DNA of 64,000 nucleotides from Luteibacter aegosomatis (GCF_023078455.1 NZ_CP095740.1:3026001-3090000), one strand, 5' to 3'; counted from the first letter of the stretch, positions 33,611 through 49,779 are shown. The notes: generated by a model from the sequence alone, not told the origin. Numbers and translations: made by a program.

Positions 33611-34636
33611 TTATCGCGACTCCACCTCGTCCATCAACTCGCGCATCACCGTCGTCGCATACGCCCCCGCGGGCAACGCGAACGACACTTCGAGCGCACC
33701 GTCGTCCAGCCAGCGCCAAACGAACTCCGATGGTTTCAGTCGCAACGATCGCCGCTCCTGGTCCATCCGTGCCCCGGCCAGTCCCTCCGCCAGGTCGGCA
33801 TCACGCGACGCCACGGCACGTTCCAATTCACCGACGTCGCCACCGGCGGGCGTGTCCCCCTGCCCCCACAACGGCCCCGTGGGATGAATGTCGAATCGCG
33901 CCAACCGCTCGGCCAACGCATCGTCGAACGCCTCGGGCCCGAACCACGAACGCGATCCGTCCAGCCCCCATATCTCGCCGTCCATCGGCGCGTCCCAGTT
34001 TCCCGCTCGCACACGCTCGGCCAGCACGCCGTTGAAGATGTGCGAGCGCGCGGCCGACAGCAGGATCGACCGCTTGTCGCGATCCACCCGGCGCCCCTTG
34101 AACATGGCTCGCGCCTGCTCGACGTTTCGGCCGCCGAGCCCGAAACGCTGCTCGCCGAAATAATTGGGCACGCCACGCGCGGCGATGGCGGCCAACCGTG
34201 TCTCGGCGTCGGCGCGATCGCCCTCCACCTCGCGCAGCACCAGCACGAAACGGTTGCCACGCAGCGCACCGCGCTTGATCTTGCGCGAATGCCGGCCCAG
34301 CGGCGTGAGGGTCACCTCCGCCTGCGGAAACGCCGACCAGTCCGGATCGGCCTTGCCCGGCAACTGCACGGTAAACACCTGCCGGGTAACGGCGTGGCGA
34401 TCCTTCATGCCCGCGTAGCCGACGTTCACCGGCGGCACGCCCGCGAACTTCGCCACCTCGCGCGCCACCCAGTCGGTGTTCGCGCCGCGTTTCTCCACCA
34501 TCACGAATGCGTGCTCGCCGGCGCCGTCGGGTTCGTAACCGAGGATCTCGTCCACGCGGAAGTCCTCCGGCGTCGAACGCAGGCGGGCGCGCAGCGGCGG
34601 CGCGCCGAAGGCATGGGGAAGCGTGTCGTCGGTCAT
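33611..34636 (-). CDS. truD: tRNA pseudouridine(13) synthase TruD
   Basis: The 341-residue enzyme modifies U13 of tRNA-Glu. The catalytic Asp is in VGYAGMKDRHAVTRQVFTV. Other family blocks are NYFGEQRFG, LGRHSRKIKRGALRGNRFVL and the TRUD insertion with PTGPLWGQGDTPAGG. The Met chosen lies 11 bp after the mgtE stop. It ends the long minus-strand housekeeping run that begins with pyrG. Confidence 0.95.
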   Translation of the reverse strand: MTDDTLPHAFGAPPLRARLRSTPEDFRVDEILGYEPDGAGEHAFVMVEKRGANTDWVAREVAKFAGVPPVNVGYAGMKDRHAVTRQVFTVQLPGKADPDWSAFPQAEVTLTPLGRHSRKIKRGALRGNRFVLVLREVEGDRADAETRLAAIAARGVPNYFGEQRFGLGGRNVEQARAMFKGRRVDRDKRSILLSAARSHIFNGVLAERVRAGNWDAPMDGEIWGLDGSRSWFGPEAFDDALAERLARFDIHPTGPLWGQGDTPAGGDVGELERAVASRDADLAEGLAGARMDQERRSLRLKPSEFVWRWLDDGALEVSFALPAGAYATTVMRELMDEVESR

Positions 34637-34647
34637 CTTGGAAAGCC

Positions 34648-36075
34648 TTAGAGCAGGAACAGCGTCGCCAGTCCCAGGAAAATGAAGAAGCCGCCGCTGT
34701 CGGTCATGGCGGTGATCAGCACACTCGACCCCAACGCGGGATCGCGGCCGAGCTTGGTCATGAGCATGGGAATGCCCACACCCATGAAGGCGGCGAGCAG
34801 CAGGTTGAGCGTCATCGCCGCGGTCATCACCAGCCCCAGCGACACGCTGCCGTAGAGCAGCCACGCGACGATGCCGATGGCGCCGCCCCAGACGATGCCG
34901 TTGATGAGCGACACGCCCAGTTCCTTGCGCCATAGACGGCGCGCCTGCGACGGCCCCACCTGTTCGAGCGCCATGGCGCGCACGATCATGGTGATGGTCT
35001 GGTTGCCCGAGTTGCCGCCGATGCCGGCCACGATGGGCATGAGGGCGGCCAGCGCCACCAGCTTCTCGATGGAATGCTCGAAGAGACCGATGACGCGCGA
35101 GGCGATGAACGCGGTCACGAGGTTGATCGCCAGCCAGGCCCAGCGATTGCGCACCGATTTCCACACGGAGGCGAAGATGTCCTCCTCCTCGCGCAGGCCG
35201 CCGCGCGACAGCGCCTCGGTTTCGCTTTCCTCGCGGATCAGGTCGATCATCGCGTCCACGGCGATGCGGCCGATCAGGCGCATGTTGCCGTCCACCACGG
35301 GCGCGGTGATGAGGTCGTAGCGCTCGAACGCCTGGGCCACGTCGTAGGCGTCGTCTTCGGGATGGAAGGTGTTGACGTCCGGCGCCATGATCTCGTGGAC
35401 CATCTTGTCCGGCGAGTTCACCAGCAGCCAGTGCAGCGGCAGCACGCCGGTGAGCACGTTGTCGGCATTGACCACGAAGAGCTTGTCGGTCTGCGCGGGC
35501 AGCTCGTCGAAACGGCGCAGGTAGCGCAGCACCACCTCCAGGCGGATGTCCTCGCGGATGGTGACCATGTCGAAGTCCATCAGCGAACCGACCTGGTCGT
35601 CCTCGTAGGACATGGCCGCCTGCACGCGCTCGCGCTCCTGCGCGCCGAGGCTGGCCATCAATTCGGGCAACACCTCGGTGGGCAGGTCGTCGACGAGATC
35701 GGCCAGTTCGTCGGCATCGAGCGGTTCGACCGCCGCGAGGATCTCGCGGTCGTCCATGTCGGCGATCAGCGATTCGCGGACCGAGTCGGAAACTTCGAGC
35801 AGGATCTCGCCGTCGCGATCGGAGCGCACGCGCTGCCAGACCGCGAGGCGATCTTCCAGCGGCAACGATTCGAGCACGTCGGCGAGGTCGGCGGGATGCA
35901 GCTCGTCGAGCAGGGATCGAAGCTCCGCTTCGGTGGCCTGCAAGGCCGAATCGTCGCCGCCACGTGCTTCGCCCGCGAACTCGATGAACCCGTCGCGCTG
36001 GCGCAGGAGCCGGTTGATCGCCTCCAGCCTGTCGTGAAGGCGTGGCGTGGAGGGCCGGGCTTCGACCTCGCTCAC
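34648..36075 (-). CDS. mgtE: Magnesium transporter MgtE
   Basis: The 475-residue protein has the cytosolic MgtE_N superhelix ([20 protein letters not shown]), two CBS domains that sense magnesium (about 160-290) and five C-terminal membrane helices with the pore sequences GIGGNSGNQ and [13 protein letters not shown] segments. It imports Mg2+ and perhaps other divalents. The start is a GTG overlapping the ispF stop (GTGA). Confidence 0.95.
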   Translation of the reverse strand: MSEVEARPSTPRLHDRLEAINRLLRQRDGFIEFAGEARGGDDSALQATEAELRSLLDELHPADLADVLESLPLEDRLAVWQRVRSDRDGEILLEVSDSVRESLIADMDDREILAAVEPLDADELADLVDDLPTEVLPELMASLGAQERERVQAAMSYEDDQVGSLMDFDMVTIREDIRLEVVLRYLRRFDELPAQTDKLFVVNADNVLTGVLPLHWLLVNSPDKMVHEIMAPDVNTFHPEDDAYDVAQAFERYDLITAPVVDGNMRLIGRIAVDAMIDLIREESETEALSRGGLREEEDIFASVWKSVRNRWAWLAINLVTAFIASRVIGLFEHSIEKLVALAALMPIVAGIGGNSGNQTITMIVRAMALEQVGPSQARRLWRKELGVSLINGIVWGGAIGIVAWLLYGSVSLGLVMTAAMTLNLLLAAFMGVGIPMLMTKLGRDPALGSSVLITAMTDSGGFFIFLGLATLFLL

Positions 36076-36548
36076 GCGCGCTGCACCAGCACCGTGGCCA
36101 TGGCCGCGATGCCTTCGCCGCGGCCCGTGAAGCCGAGCGTTTCGGTGGTGGTGGCCTTGATGCTGATACGGTCGACGTCCACGCCCAGGTCGGCGGCGAT
36201 GGTCTCGCGCATGGCTTGCGCGTGCGGATTCACCTTGGGCGCCTCGCAGATCACGGTGATGTCGGCGTTGCCCAATGCGTAGCCGCGATCGCGCAGCATG
36301 TCGCGCACGGCACGAACGAAGCTGCGGCTGTCGGCGTCGCGCCACGCCTCATCGGTGGGCGGAAAATGCTTGCCGATGTCGCCCAACGCGAGCGAACCCA
36401 GCAGGGCATCGCACAACGCATGCAGCACCACGTCGCCGTCGGAATGCGCCAGCACGCCCTGGCCATGGGTGACCCGCACGCCACCCAGCATCACGTGGTC
36501 GCCGGGCCCGAAGGCGTGCACGTCGAATCCCTGGCCGATACGCATCAT
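36072..36548 (-). CDS. ispF: 2-C-methyl-D-erythritol 2,4-cyclodiphosphate synthase
   Basis: The 158-residue enzyme performs the fifth step of the MEP isoprenoid pathway. It has [11 protein letters not shown] with the metal-binding Asp and His, and [17 protein letters not shown]. The C-terminal [19 protein letters not shown] is typical. Two adjacent ATG codons are possible starts, after a GGGAGA site. The start region overlaps the stop of ispD, its pathway neighbour. Confidence 0.97.
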   Translation of the reverse strand: MMRIGQGFDVHAFGPGDHVMLGGVRVTHGQGVLAHSDGDVVLHALCDALLGSLALGDIGKHFPPTDEAWRDADSRSFVRAVRDMLRDRGYALGNADITVICEAPKVNPHAQAMRETIAADLGVDVDRISIKATTTETLGFTGRGEGIAAMATVLVQRA

Positions 36549-37237
36549 CGTGTTCTCCCGAGCAGGAACTCCGCCAGCGCGAAATCGGCGGGCGTGGTCA
36601 CCTTGATGTTGTCTTCCGATCCCTCGACCAGCAGGGGCATGACGCCGACGCGCTCCATCGCCATCGCCTCGTCGCTCACGACGATACCCGCGTCGGCGGC
36701 AAGGCCGAGTGCACGCGAAAGCGCCGCACGCCGGAACATCTGCGGCGTGAAGGCGCGCCAGCGTCCCTCGCGCGGCTCGGTGGCGACGCTGCGGCAGGCC
36801 TCGTCGGCCCGCTTGAGCGTGTCGCGCAACGGCGCGCCCAGGAGGCCGCCCTCGCCCGCCCCGGCCATGTCGATGAGACGGGTGATGTCGGCCGCACGCA
36901 CGCAGGGCCGAGCGGCATCGTGCACCAGCACGAAATCGTCGTCGCCGACCGACTCGGGCAGCGCCCGCAACCCGGCCAGCACCGAGTGGCTGCGCTCGCT
37001 GCCGCCGACGGCGGTGACCAGCGGTTTGCCATGCACCCGGGGAAGCATCGCGAAATGGGTATCGTCGGACGAGATCACCACGACGAACCCCGCGATACGC
37101 GGATGCTCGGCCAGCCGTTCGAGCGTGTGTTCGATCAGGGGGCGGCCGGTGATCGGCTGGTATTGCTTCGGCCGGTCGCCGCCGGCCCGGACGCCCTTGC
37201 CGGCGGCCGGTATCACGCACCAGAGCGCATCCATCAC
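36545..37237 (-). CDS. ispD: 2-C-methyl-D-erythritol 4-phosphate cytidylyltransferase
   Basis: The 230-residue enzyme makes CDP-methylerythritol in the MEP pathway. The nucleotide-binding loop reads [17 protein letters not shown], followed by [23 protein letters not shown] and the C-terminal [18 protein letters not shown]. The frame can begin at a GTG (37237) or the adjacent ATG (37234). Either start overlaps the ftsB stop, so ftsB, ispD and ispF form a coupled set. Confidence 0.96.
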   Translation of the reverse strand: MMDALWCVIPAAGKGVRAGGDRPKQYQPITGRPLIEHTLERLAEHPRIAGFVVVISSDDTHFAMLPRVHGKPLVTAVGGSERSHSVLAGLRALPESVGDDDFVLVHDAARPCVRAADITRLIDMAGAGEGGLLGAPLRDTLKRADEACRSVATEPREGRWRAFTPQMFRRAALSRALGLAADAGIVVSDEAMAMERVGVMPLLVEGSEDNIKVTTPADFALAEFLLGRTR

Positions 37238-37578
37238 TGGCCGCCGGGCGCGACGGGCGGCGGAGGCGGCGGCGCGCTGGTCGCGGCCCCCGGCTCCACC
37301 ACCTGGTAGAACGTTTCGCCCGGCTTGATCAGGCCCAACTCCTGTCGCGCGCGCGCCTCGGTGGCCTGCTCACCGTGCTTGAGGTCTTCCACGTCGGCGG
37401 CGAGCGCCTGGTTGCGCGTCTGCAAGCCCGCGTTCTCCTCGGTCTGTTTCTTGACCGCCGCGCGCAGGGAATCGACCTCGGCCATCCCCCCACCGCCGAC
37501 CCACAGCTTCAGCTGCAGCGCGATGAGGATGATGACCAGGATCAGCCCTGCCCAGCGAAGGAGTGCCGCGCTGCTCAC
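37234..37578 (-). CDS. ftsB: Cell division protein FtsB
   Basis: The 114-residue protein has one N-terminal membrane helix ([21 protein letters not shown]) and a periplasmic coiled coil ([20 protein letters not shown]) ending in the [18 protein letters not shown] motif. It joins FtsL and FtsQ in the divisome. A Pro-rich tail (about 100-114) is unusual compared with the E. coli protein. The start is GTG, 9 bp after eno. Confidence 0.93.
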   Translation of the reverse strand: MSSAALLRWAGLILVIILIALQLKLWVGGGGMAEVDSLRAAVKKQTEENAGLQTRNQALAADVEDLKHGEQATEARARQELGLIKPGETFYQVVEPGAATSAPPPPPPVAPGGQ

Positions 37579-37587
37579 GGGCCGCCT

Positions 37588-43508
<5,921 letters not shown>

Positions 43509-43579
43509 TCACCTGCAAAACTTGACCACCCGACCGGCGAAAGCCCATTCTGCCCGGCTACGAATCACCGCGACGCCTC

Positions 43580-45466
43580 ATGAACACTCGCTACAACGCC
43601 TCAGACATCGAAGTCCTCAGCGGCCTTGACCCGGTCAAGCGCCGTCCCGGCATGTACACCGACACCTCGCGCCCCAACCACCTGGCGCAGGAAGTGATCG
43701 ACAACTCGGTCGACGAAGCCCTGGCGGGCCACGCCAAGACCATCGAGGTCACCGTCTTCAACGACGGTTCGGTCGAGGTCAGCGACGACGGCCGCGGCAT
43801 GCCGGTGGACATCCATCCCGAGGAGAAGGTGCCCGGCGTCGAACTGATCCTCACGCGCCTGCACGCGGGCGGCAAGTTCTCCAACAAGAACTACGCCTTT
43901 TCCGGCGGCCTGCACGGCGTGGGCGTTTCGGTGGTGAACGCGCTCTCCACCCGGGTGGACGTCACCATCCGTCGCGAAGGCCAGGAATACCGCATGAGCT
44001 TCGCCGACGGCGACCGTGCGAGCGACCTCGAAGTGATCGGCTCGGTACCGAAGAAGAAGACCGGCACCACGCTGCGTTTCTGGCCCGACCCGAAATACTT
44101 CGACACGCCCAAGATCCTCGTCTCCAAGCTCAAGCACCTCCTGCGCGCCAAAGCCGTGCTCTGCGCGGGCCTCACCGTGCGACTGCACGAGGAAGGCGGC
44201 GAAACCACCGAGTGGTATTTCGAGGACGGCCTGCCCGATTACCTGCGCGGCGAACTGCAGGGCGCCGAGGCGCTCCCCGCCGACCTCTTCGTGAAGCACT
44301 TCGCCCGCGACACCGACGCGCTCGACGTCGCCCTGGCCTGGCTGCCCGAGGGCGACCTGGTGCAGGAGAGTTACGTCAACCTGATTCCCACCGCGCAAGG
44401 CGGCACGCACGTCAACGGCCTGCGCTCGGGCCTCACCAATGCCATCCGCGAATTCTGCGACCTGCGCAACCTGCTGCCGCGCGGCGTGAAGCTCGCCCCG
44501 GAAGACGTCTGGGAGCGCCTGTCGTTCGTGCTCAGCATCAAGCTGCAGGACGCCCAGTTCGCCGGACAGACGAAAGAGCGCCTGTCGTCGCGCAACGCGG
44601 CCGGCGTGGTCGAGGGCGTGATCCACGATGCCTTCAGCCTGTGGCTCAACCAGCACGTCGACCTCGGCGAGAAGATCGCCCAACTCGCCATCGAGCGCGC
44701 CAGCGCACGCCTGAAAGCGGCCAAGCAGGTGGTGCGCAAGAAGATCACCCAGGGTCCCGCCCTTCCCGGCAAGCTCGCCGACTGCGCGGCCACCGACCTC
44801 ACCCGCACCGAACTCTTCCTCGTCGAGGGCGATTCGGCGGGCGGCTCGGCCAAGCAGGCGCGCGACAAGGATTTCCAGGCCATCCTTCCGCTGCGCGGCA
44901 AGATCCTCAACACCTGGGAGGTCGAATCCGGCGCCGTGCTGGCCTCGCAGGAAGTGCACGACCTCGCCGTGGCCATCGGCTGCGACCCGGGCAAGGACGA
45001 TCTGTCGGGCCTGCGCTACGGCAAGGTGGTGATCCTCGCCGACGCCGACTCCGACGGCCTGCACATCGCGACCCTGCTCTCGGCGCTGTTCCTGCGCCAC
45101 TTCCCCGCCCTGGTGAGCCAGGGTCACGTCTTCGTGGCCATGCCGCCGCTGTTCCGCGTGGACGTGGGCAAGCAGGTGTTCTATTGCCTCGACGAGGAAG
45201 AAAAACGCCTCATGCTCGAGAAGGTGGAGCGCGAGAAGATGAAGGGCGCCGTCTCGGTCACCCGCTTCAAGGGCCTGGGCGAGATGAACCCCGCGCAGCT
45301 GCGCGAATCCACCATCCATCCGGATACCCGCCGCCTCGTGCAGCTCACCGTCGACACCGACGACGGCACACAGAAGCTCATGGACATGCTGCTGGCCAAG
45401 AAGCGCGCGGGTGACCGCAAGCAGTGGCTGGAGGAAAAGGGCGACCTGGCCACGCTCGAAGTGTGA
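43580..45466 (+). CDS. parE: DNA topoisomerase IV subunit B
   Basis: The 628-residue ATPase subunit works with ParC to decatenate chromosomes. The GHKL ATP site shows NSVDEALAGHA, DDGRGMPVDIHP and GGLHGVGVSVVNAL. The TOPRIM domain has LVEGDSAGGSAKQARD and DADSDGLHIATLL. The length is that of ParE rather than of the ~800-residue GyrB. Confidence 0.96.
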   Translation: MNTRYNASDIEVLSGLDPVKRRPGMYTDTSRPNHLAQEVIDNSVDEALAGHAKTIEVTVFNDGSVEVSDDGRGMPVDIHPEEKVPGVELILTRLHAGGKFSNKNYAFSGGLHGVGVSVVNALSTRVDVTIRREGQEYRMSFADGDRASDLEVIGSVPKKKTGTTLRFWPDPKYFDTPKILVSKLKHLLRAKAVLCAGLTVRLHEEGGETTEWYFEDGLPDYLRGELQGAEALPADLFVKHFARDTDALDVALAWLPEGDLVQESYVNLIPTAQGGTHVNGLRSGLTNAIREFCDLRNLLPRGVKLAPEDVWERLSFVLSIKLQDAQFAGQTKERLSSRNAAGVVEGVIHDAFSLWLNQHVDLGEKIAQLAIERASARLKAAKQVVRKKITQGPALPGKLADCAATDLTRTELFLVEGDSAGGSAKQARDKDFQAILPLRGKILNTWEVESGAVLASQEVHDLAVAIGCDPGKDDLSGLRYGKVVILADADSDGLHIATLLSALFLRHFPALVSQGHVFVAMPPLFRVDVGKQVFYCLDEEEKRLMLEKVEREKMKGAVSVTRFKGLGEMNPAQLRESTIHPDTRRLVQLTVDTDDGTQKLMDMLLAKKRAGDRKQWLEEKGDLATLEV

Positions 45467-45478
45467 TCGCCTGCCGTT

Positions 45479-46369
45479 TCAGTGGGTGATCGCCTGGTCG
45501 CCCGGGTTGTAGCCGAACCGGGCCTTTGCGCTGAACGACGTCGCGGGTGTCCATCGAATGATGGGCACCCAGCGCCCGGTGGCGTTCATGAAGTCCCTCT
45601 GGTCGGCGCGAGCATGGTCGAGCCGCACCGGAAGGTCGTGTTCCGCGTCGCAGTCCTGCTGGTCGTAGCAGTTGTCGCGGTAGAAGAACGCCTCGATCGG
45701 CATCTTCGCGCCCACGTCCTGCGGCCACGCTTCCACGATGACCTCGTTTCTCCGGAAAATACGCCTGGCGTAGCGCACCTTGCCGACCTGCGTCCAGGCA
45801 TCGGCCGTGTTCTGGCGGCCCTGCTCGACACCGAAGGCGCATTGGTCGGCATCGTCCGTATAGCGCTGCAGCCACTGCTCGGCGGTCGTCACGCCGAGAT
45901 CCTGGCATACCCGGCGACAACGATCGGGCTCGCCGGTCCATGCGTCCTGCGGATAGATGCAGCGCACGTTGAGTTGCACGTACTGACCCGGTTGGTCGTC
46001 GGCGTAGAACCAGGGCAGGACGATGAACCCGTTTGCCGAAGGGAAGTTCTCCGGGAAATTGGAGTCTTCGCGCAGCCAGGAAAACGAGACACCCCAGGAA
46101 GCGGTCTGCGGGTTGGGAATCCACGAGTGGTAGGCCGGCGAATATTCGGTGGAGCGCAGCAGGATGCCCGAGCAAAGGAATGCCGGTCTCGTCGACGAGC
46201 CGCAATCGGCGACGTGCTCTTCGTCATAACGCTCCCGCAAGTGTCGCGCGACCATCTCTCCGGCGGTTTCGGCCGGGGCCACGCGGCCGCCGGGTGGCGT
46301 GGTCGCGCATCCGGTCAGCAACGACAGAACCACGAGAACGGCAGAAAGGCCTATCCGGCGTCCATCCAT
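45479..46369 (-). CDS. Halovibrin-like lipoprotein 1
   Basis: The 296-residue protein has a lipoprotein signal with lipobox LLTGC. The mature part has CSGILLRSTEYSPAYHSW, GVSFSWLREDSNF, NGFIVLPWFYAD, RCIYPQDAWT and PIEAFFYRDNC, a pattern I associate with the HvnA/halovibrin family (secreted NAD-glycohydrolases first described in Vibrio fischeri). The assignment is from memory of motifs. About ten Cys in the mature part suggest disulfides. A close paralog lies immediately upstream and a third copy at 54192. An AGGAGA site fixes the start. Confidence 0.6.
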   Translation of the reverse strand: MDGRRIGLSAVLVVLSLLTGCATTPPGGRVAPAETAGEMVARHLRERYDEEHVADCGSSTRPAFLCSGILLRSTEYSPAYHSWIPNPQTASWGVSFSWLREDSNFPENFPSANGFIVLPWFYADDQPGQYVQLNVRCIYPQDAWTGEPDRCRRVCQDLGVTTAEQWLQRYTDDADQCAFGVEQGRQNTADAWTQVGKVRYARRIFRRNEVIVEAWPQDVGAKMPIEAFFYRDNCYDQQDCDAEHDLPVRLDHARADQRDFMNATGRWVPIIRWTPATSFSAKARFGYNPGDQAITH

Positions 46370-46435
46370 GGCGCCTTCTCCTTGTGCGGGTTGTGATGGT
46401 GTTCGGAAGGCGGGGCTTATCGCGCCCCGTCGCCC

Positions 46436-47356
46436 TCAGGGGCCGGCGATGGCCTGGTCGGACGCGCGGTAATCGAAAGACGCCTTGCTGGTAAAGGATG
46501 TCGCCGGCGTCCATCGGATGATGGGTACCCATCGGCCGGCGGTGTTCTTGAAATCGCGCTGGTCGGCCCTGGCACTCTCCAGCCGCTTCTGGACGAAGTC
46601 CGGCGGATTGTTGGCGCCCTTGCAATCGTCGTCGTCATCCACCATGCAGTTGTCGCGGTAGAAGAATGCTTCCACCGGCATGCGCGCCCCGACGTTCTGC
46701 GGCCACGCGGCGATGATGATTTCGTTGTGATAAAAGATGCGCTTCTCGTACCGGATCTTCTTGACCTGCGTCCATGCGAAGGCCGAGTCGTTGCGCGAAT
46801 CGTCCACGCCAAAGGCGCACTGGTTGTCGCGATAGTTGAATCCCCGATCGAGCCATTGCTTGGCCGTGGTCACGCTCGGCTTGAGGTTCTGGCATATCGT
46901 TCGGCACCGGTCGGGGGCCCCCGTCCATCCGTCGCGCGGATAGATGCAGCGGATCTTGAGCTGCTGGTAGTTGCCGTCGTCGGAGTAGAACCAGGGATAG
47001 ACGATGAAGCCGTTGCCCGTGGGGTAGTTGTCGGGAAAATTGGAATCCTCGCGCAACCATGAAAACGATACGCCCCACCCTGCCGACGCCGGATTAGGCA
47101 GCCAGGAGTGGTACTGCGGCGAATACTCGGTCGAACGCAGCATGATGCCCGAGCACAGGAAGGCGGGACGCGTCGACGAGCCGCAATCGTCGAACTCCTC
47201 GTCGTAGCGTTTGCGAAGATGCTCCAGGACGGTCGGCCCCGATTCGGCGGCCTGCATCCCCTGAACGGCCATCGGCCGCGTCGCTTCGGGAGTGCAACCG
47301 GCCATGGATACCAACGCGACGAGAACCATGCATAACGCGATGCGACGTGCTTCCAT
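46436..47356 (-). CDS. Halovibrin-like lipoprotein 2
   Basis: The 306-residue paralog of the downstream gene shares long stretches with it (CGSSTRPAFLCSGI, WGVSFSWLREDSNFP, GRWVPIIRWTPATSF), so the pair arose by tandem duplication. The lipobox is SMAGC. It differs by an Asp-rich insertion (VDDDDDCKG, about 241-249). A strong AGGAGG site precedes the ATG. The exact enzymatic role, if any, is unknown; an NAD-cleaving secreted enzyme is the working guess. Confidence 0.6.
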   Translation of the reverse strand: MEARRIALCMVLVALVSMAGCTPEATRPMAVQGMQAAESGPTVLEHLRKRYDEEFDDCGSSTRPAFLCSGIMLRSTEYSPQYHSWLPNPASAGWGVSFSWLREDSNFPDNYPTGNGFIVYPWFYSDDGNYQQLKIRCIYPRDGWTGAPDRCRTICQNLKPSVTTAKQWLDRGFNYRDNQCAFGVDDSRNDSAFAWTQVKKIRYEKRIFYHNEIIIAAWPQNVGARMPVEAFFYRDNCMVDDDDDCKGANNPPDFVQKRLESARADQRDFKNTAGRWVPIIRWTPATSFTSKASFDYRASDQAIAGP

Positions 47357-47468
47357 ATCGCAACCCCTCCTTCCGTGGATGGTGCAGATGCGCGTCTACT
47401 ATGGGTGCAACGCGCCCCCGGGGCGATATGCCGTGCGTCGTAGGCAAGGGATGCCTTTATCCGGCACG

Positions 47469-47499
47469 AAAAAAAGAAAGCCCGGCAAGCCGGGCTTTC
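47469..47499 (-). terminator. Rho-independent terminator after pgi
   Basis: On the minus strand GAAAGCCCGGC / GCCGGGCTTTC with a two-base loop is followed by a T-rich run (TTTTTTTC). It lies 25 bp after the pgi stop and separates pgi from the halovibrin-like pair. Confidence 0.88.
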
Positions 47500-47523
47500 G
47501 TCGTGGATCGCCGCGCGTGCCGA

Positions 47524-49158
47524 TCAGCGGCGGTCGCGAATGGCCTCGATCAGGCCGCGCGTGGCGCCATCGAACTGGCCGAGGTCGCCCGCGCTCTTGT
47601 CGTTGGCGAGCGAGGGATAGATCTGCTTGGCGATGACCTTGCCCAGTTCCACGCCCCACTGGTCGAAGGCGTTGATACCCCACAGGTGGCCGAGCATGAA
47701 TACCTTGTGTTCGTAGAGCGCGATCAGGGCGCCGAGCGAATGCGGGGTGAGCGAATCGAGCATGAACACGGTGCTCGGACGATCGCCCTTGAAGGTGCGC
47801 TGCGCGGCGAGCGCGCGACGCTCTTCGTCGGTGCCGGTCTTCGCTTCGGCCAGGGCTTCGTCGAAGGTCTTGCCCAGCGACAGCGCGGCAGCCTGCGCCA
47901 GCAGGTTCGACAGCAGCACGTCGTGGTTCTCGCGCAGCGGATGCGCCGGCTTCACCAGGCCGATGAACTCCAGCGGCACGGTGTCGGTGCCTTGGTGCAA
48001 CGCCTGGAAATACGCATGCTGCGCGTTGGTACCGATGCTGCCCCACACCACCGGCACGGTGGACTGGGCCACCTCGCTGCCGTCGTCCGGATGCACGTGC
48101 TTGCCGAGGCTTTCCATCTCCAACTGCTGCAGGTATGACGGCAAGTCGCCGAGCGAGTCGACGTAAGGCACCACCGCGCGGCTGCTGCGACCAAGGATGT
48201 TGCGGTTCCAGAACTCGGCGATGGCCAGCAGCACCGGCACGTTGTCCTGCCACTCGGCCGTGCGGAAGTGATCGTCGGCTTCCGCCGCGCCCGCGAGCAG
48301 GTCGCGGAAACCCTGCATGCCGATCGAGAAGGCGATGGACGCACCGACCGCGGACCACAACGAGAAGCGACCGCCCACGTAATCCCACATGGGGAGCACC
48401 TGCGAGGCGCCCCACTTGTTCACCGCTTCGACGTTGGAGCTCACGGCGATGAAGTGCTTCGAGGTCTTCGCCTCGTCGCCGTCGTTGGCCTTGAGGATCC
48501 AGTTGCGGAAGACGCCGCCGTTGAGCAGGGTCTCCTGCGTGTTGAAGCTCTTGGACACCAGGATCACCAGCGTATGCGCCGGGTCGAGCTTCTTCATGAG
48601 GTCGGTGGCCGCCTGGCCGTCGACGTTGGTGAGGAAATGGCTGGTGATGCCCTTGACGTGGAACTGCTCGAGCGCGTGCACGGCCAGGCGCGGACCGAGG
48701 TCCGAACCGCCGATGCCGATGTTGACCACGTCGGTCACGCGACCGATCAGGCCGACCGACTCGCCCTCGCCGCGATGCACGGCATTGACCAGCTGCTCCA
48801 TCTTGTCGAGCGCGTCGGCCACGTCCTTGCGCACGTCGGCCGGCGCGGCCGGATGGCGCGAGGCACCGCCGCGCAGGGCGGTATGCAACACGGCGCGATC
48901 TTCGGAGGTGTTGATGTGCTTGCCTTCGAACATCGCGTCGCGCGCGGCCTTCCAGCCGGTGCCTTCGATGTACTGACCCACGGCATCGAGCGCGGCGATG
49001 TCGAGCTTCTGGCGGGTGATGTCCAGGAGGATCGGCCCCACGCGGCGACGCAAACGCTGGGCGCGGGCGTCATCGTTGACGAGGGTGCGGAGGTGGGTAC
49101 CGGCCAGACGGGCGGCGTGCGCTTCGAACGAAGGCAGGGGGGCGTGCTTTGAATCCAT
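47524..49158 (-). CDS. pgi: Glucose-6-phosphate isomerase
   Basis: The 544-residue enzyme interconverts glucose 6-phosphate and fructose 6-phosphate. Signatures are NIGIGGSDLGPRLAVHAL, SKSFNTQET, GGRFSLWSAVG and the C-terminal GHLWGINAFDQWGVELGK. The Met at 49158 follows GTGGAAG; a GTG three codons upstream is less likely. A terminator follows. Confidence 0.96.
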   Translation of the reverse strand: MDSKHAPLPSFEAHAARLAGTHLRTLVNDDARAQRLRRRVGPILLDITRQKLDIAALDAVGQYIEGTGWKAARDAMFEGKHINTSEDRAVLHTALRGGASRHPAAPADVRKDVADALDKMEQLVNAVHRGEGESVGLIGRVTDVVNIGIGGSDLGPRLAVHALEQFHVKGITSHFLTNVDGQAATDLMKKLDPAHTLVILVSKSFNTQETLLNGGVFRNWILKANDGDEAKTSKHFIAVSSNVEAVNKWGASQVLPMWDYVGGRFSLWSAVGASIAFSIGMQGFRDLLAGAAEADDHFRTAEWQDNVPVLLAIAEFWNRNILGRSSRAVVPYVDSLGDLPSYLQQLEMESLGKHVHPDDGSEVAQSTVPVVWGSIGTNAQHAYFQALHQGTDTVPLEFIGLVKPAHPLRENHDVLLSNLLAQAAALSLGKTFDEALAEAKTGTDEERRALAAQRTFKGDRPSTVFMLDSLTPHSLGALIALYEHKVFMLGHLWGINAFDQWGVELGKVIAKQIYPSLANDKSAGDLGQFDGATRGLIEAIRDRR

Positions 49159-49276
49159 GGCTTCCACTTGGGTGCGACGGAGGGAAGCCGTGATATTACC
49201 GCAGTGCAGCGTAAGTGGATTGTGTTAATGGATGCTATTTGAGCGCCGGTGTGGCACTACGACGAAAGTCCATCGT

Positions 49277-49362
49277 CCGGCGCTGGGTTCCTGCATTCGC
49301 GGGAACGACGAGCCACCGGATCGGATGCCTTCGTTCCTGCGAACGCAGGCATCCAGCGCCGG
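49277..49362. repeat. Paired palindromic repeat, element B
   Basis: Outer arms CCGGCGCTGG (49277-49286) and CCAGCGCCGG (49353-49362) are perfect inverted repeats. Each half carries its own hairpin core (GTTCCTGC/GCGGGAAC and CCTGCGAACGCAGG). A separate CGTCGC/GCGACG hairpin follows at 49364-49379. The region lies between pgi and panD and holds no gene. Confidence 0.75.
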
Positions 49363-49398
49363 GCGTCGCCTACGCGACGGCCCGGCTACGGCTTCGAG

Positions 49399-49779
49399 TC
49401 ACGCCGCCTGCTTCGGAATCGAATGATTCGTATGCGTGATGCGGTTGTTCGCGTCCACGTAAACCAGGTCGGGCTGGTACTTCGCCATCTCGGCCTCGGA
49501 GAGGCTCGCGAAGGCGGCGATGATCACCAGGTCGCCCACCGACACGCGGCGCGCCGCGCTACCGTTCACCGAGATGATGCCCGAGCCCTCGTCGGCACGC
49601 AGTGCATAGGTGACGAAACGCTCGCCGTTGCTGATGTTCCACGCGTGGATCTGCTCGTATTCGCGGATGCCCGCGGCGTCGAGCAGGTTGCCGTCGATGG
49701 CGATGGAACCTTCGTAGTTCAGCTCGGCGTGAGTCACCGTGGCACGGTGGATCTTGCACTTGAGCATATTGAGCTGCAT
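49399..49779 (-). CDS. panD: Aspartate 1-decarboxylase
   Basis: The 126-residue proenzyme makes beta-alanine for pantothenate. The self-cleavage site is the Gly-Ser in [10 protein letters not shown], where Ser25 becomes the pyruvoyl group. [20 protein letters not shown] and the RFVTYAL segment are typical. It lies upstream of the hairpin-rich gap and next to panC and panB, its pathway partners. Confidence 0.95.
   Translation of the reverse strand: MQLNMLKCKIHRATVTHAELNYEGSIAIDGNLLDAAGIREYEQIHAWNISNGERFVTYALRADEGSGIISVNGSAARRVSVGDLVIIAAFASLSEAEMAKYQPDLVYVDANNRITHTNHSIPKQAA

Noticed and set aside
43601..45319. A 572-codon minus-strand frame opposite parE
   Set aside because: It mirrors parE codons and shows no domain, start signal or operon context.
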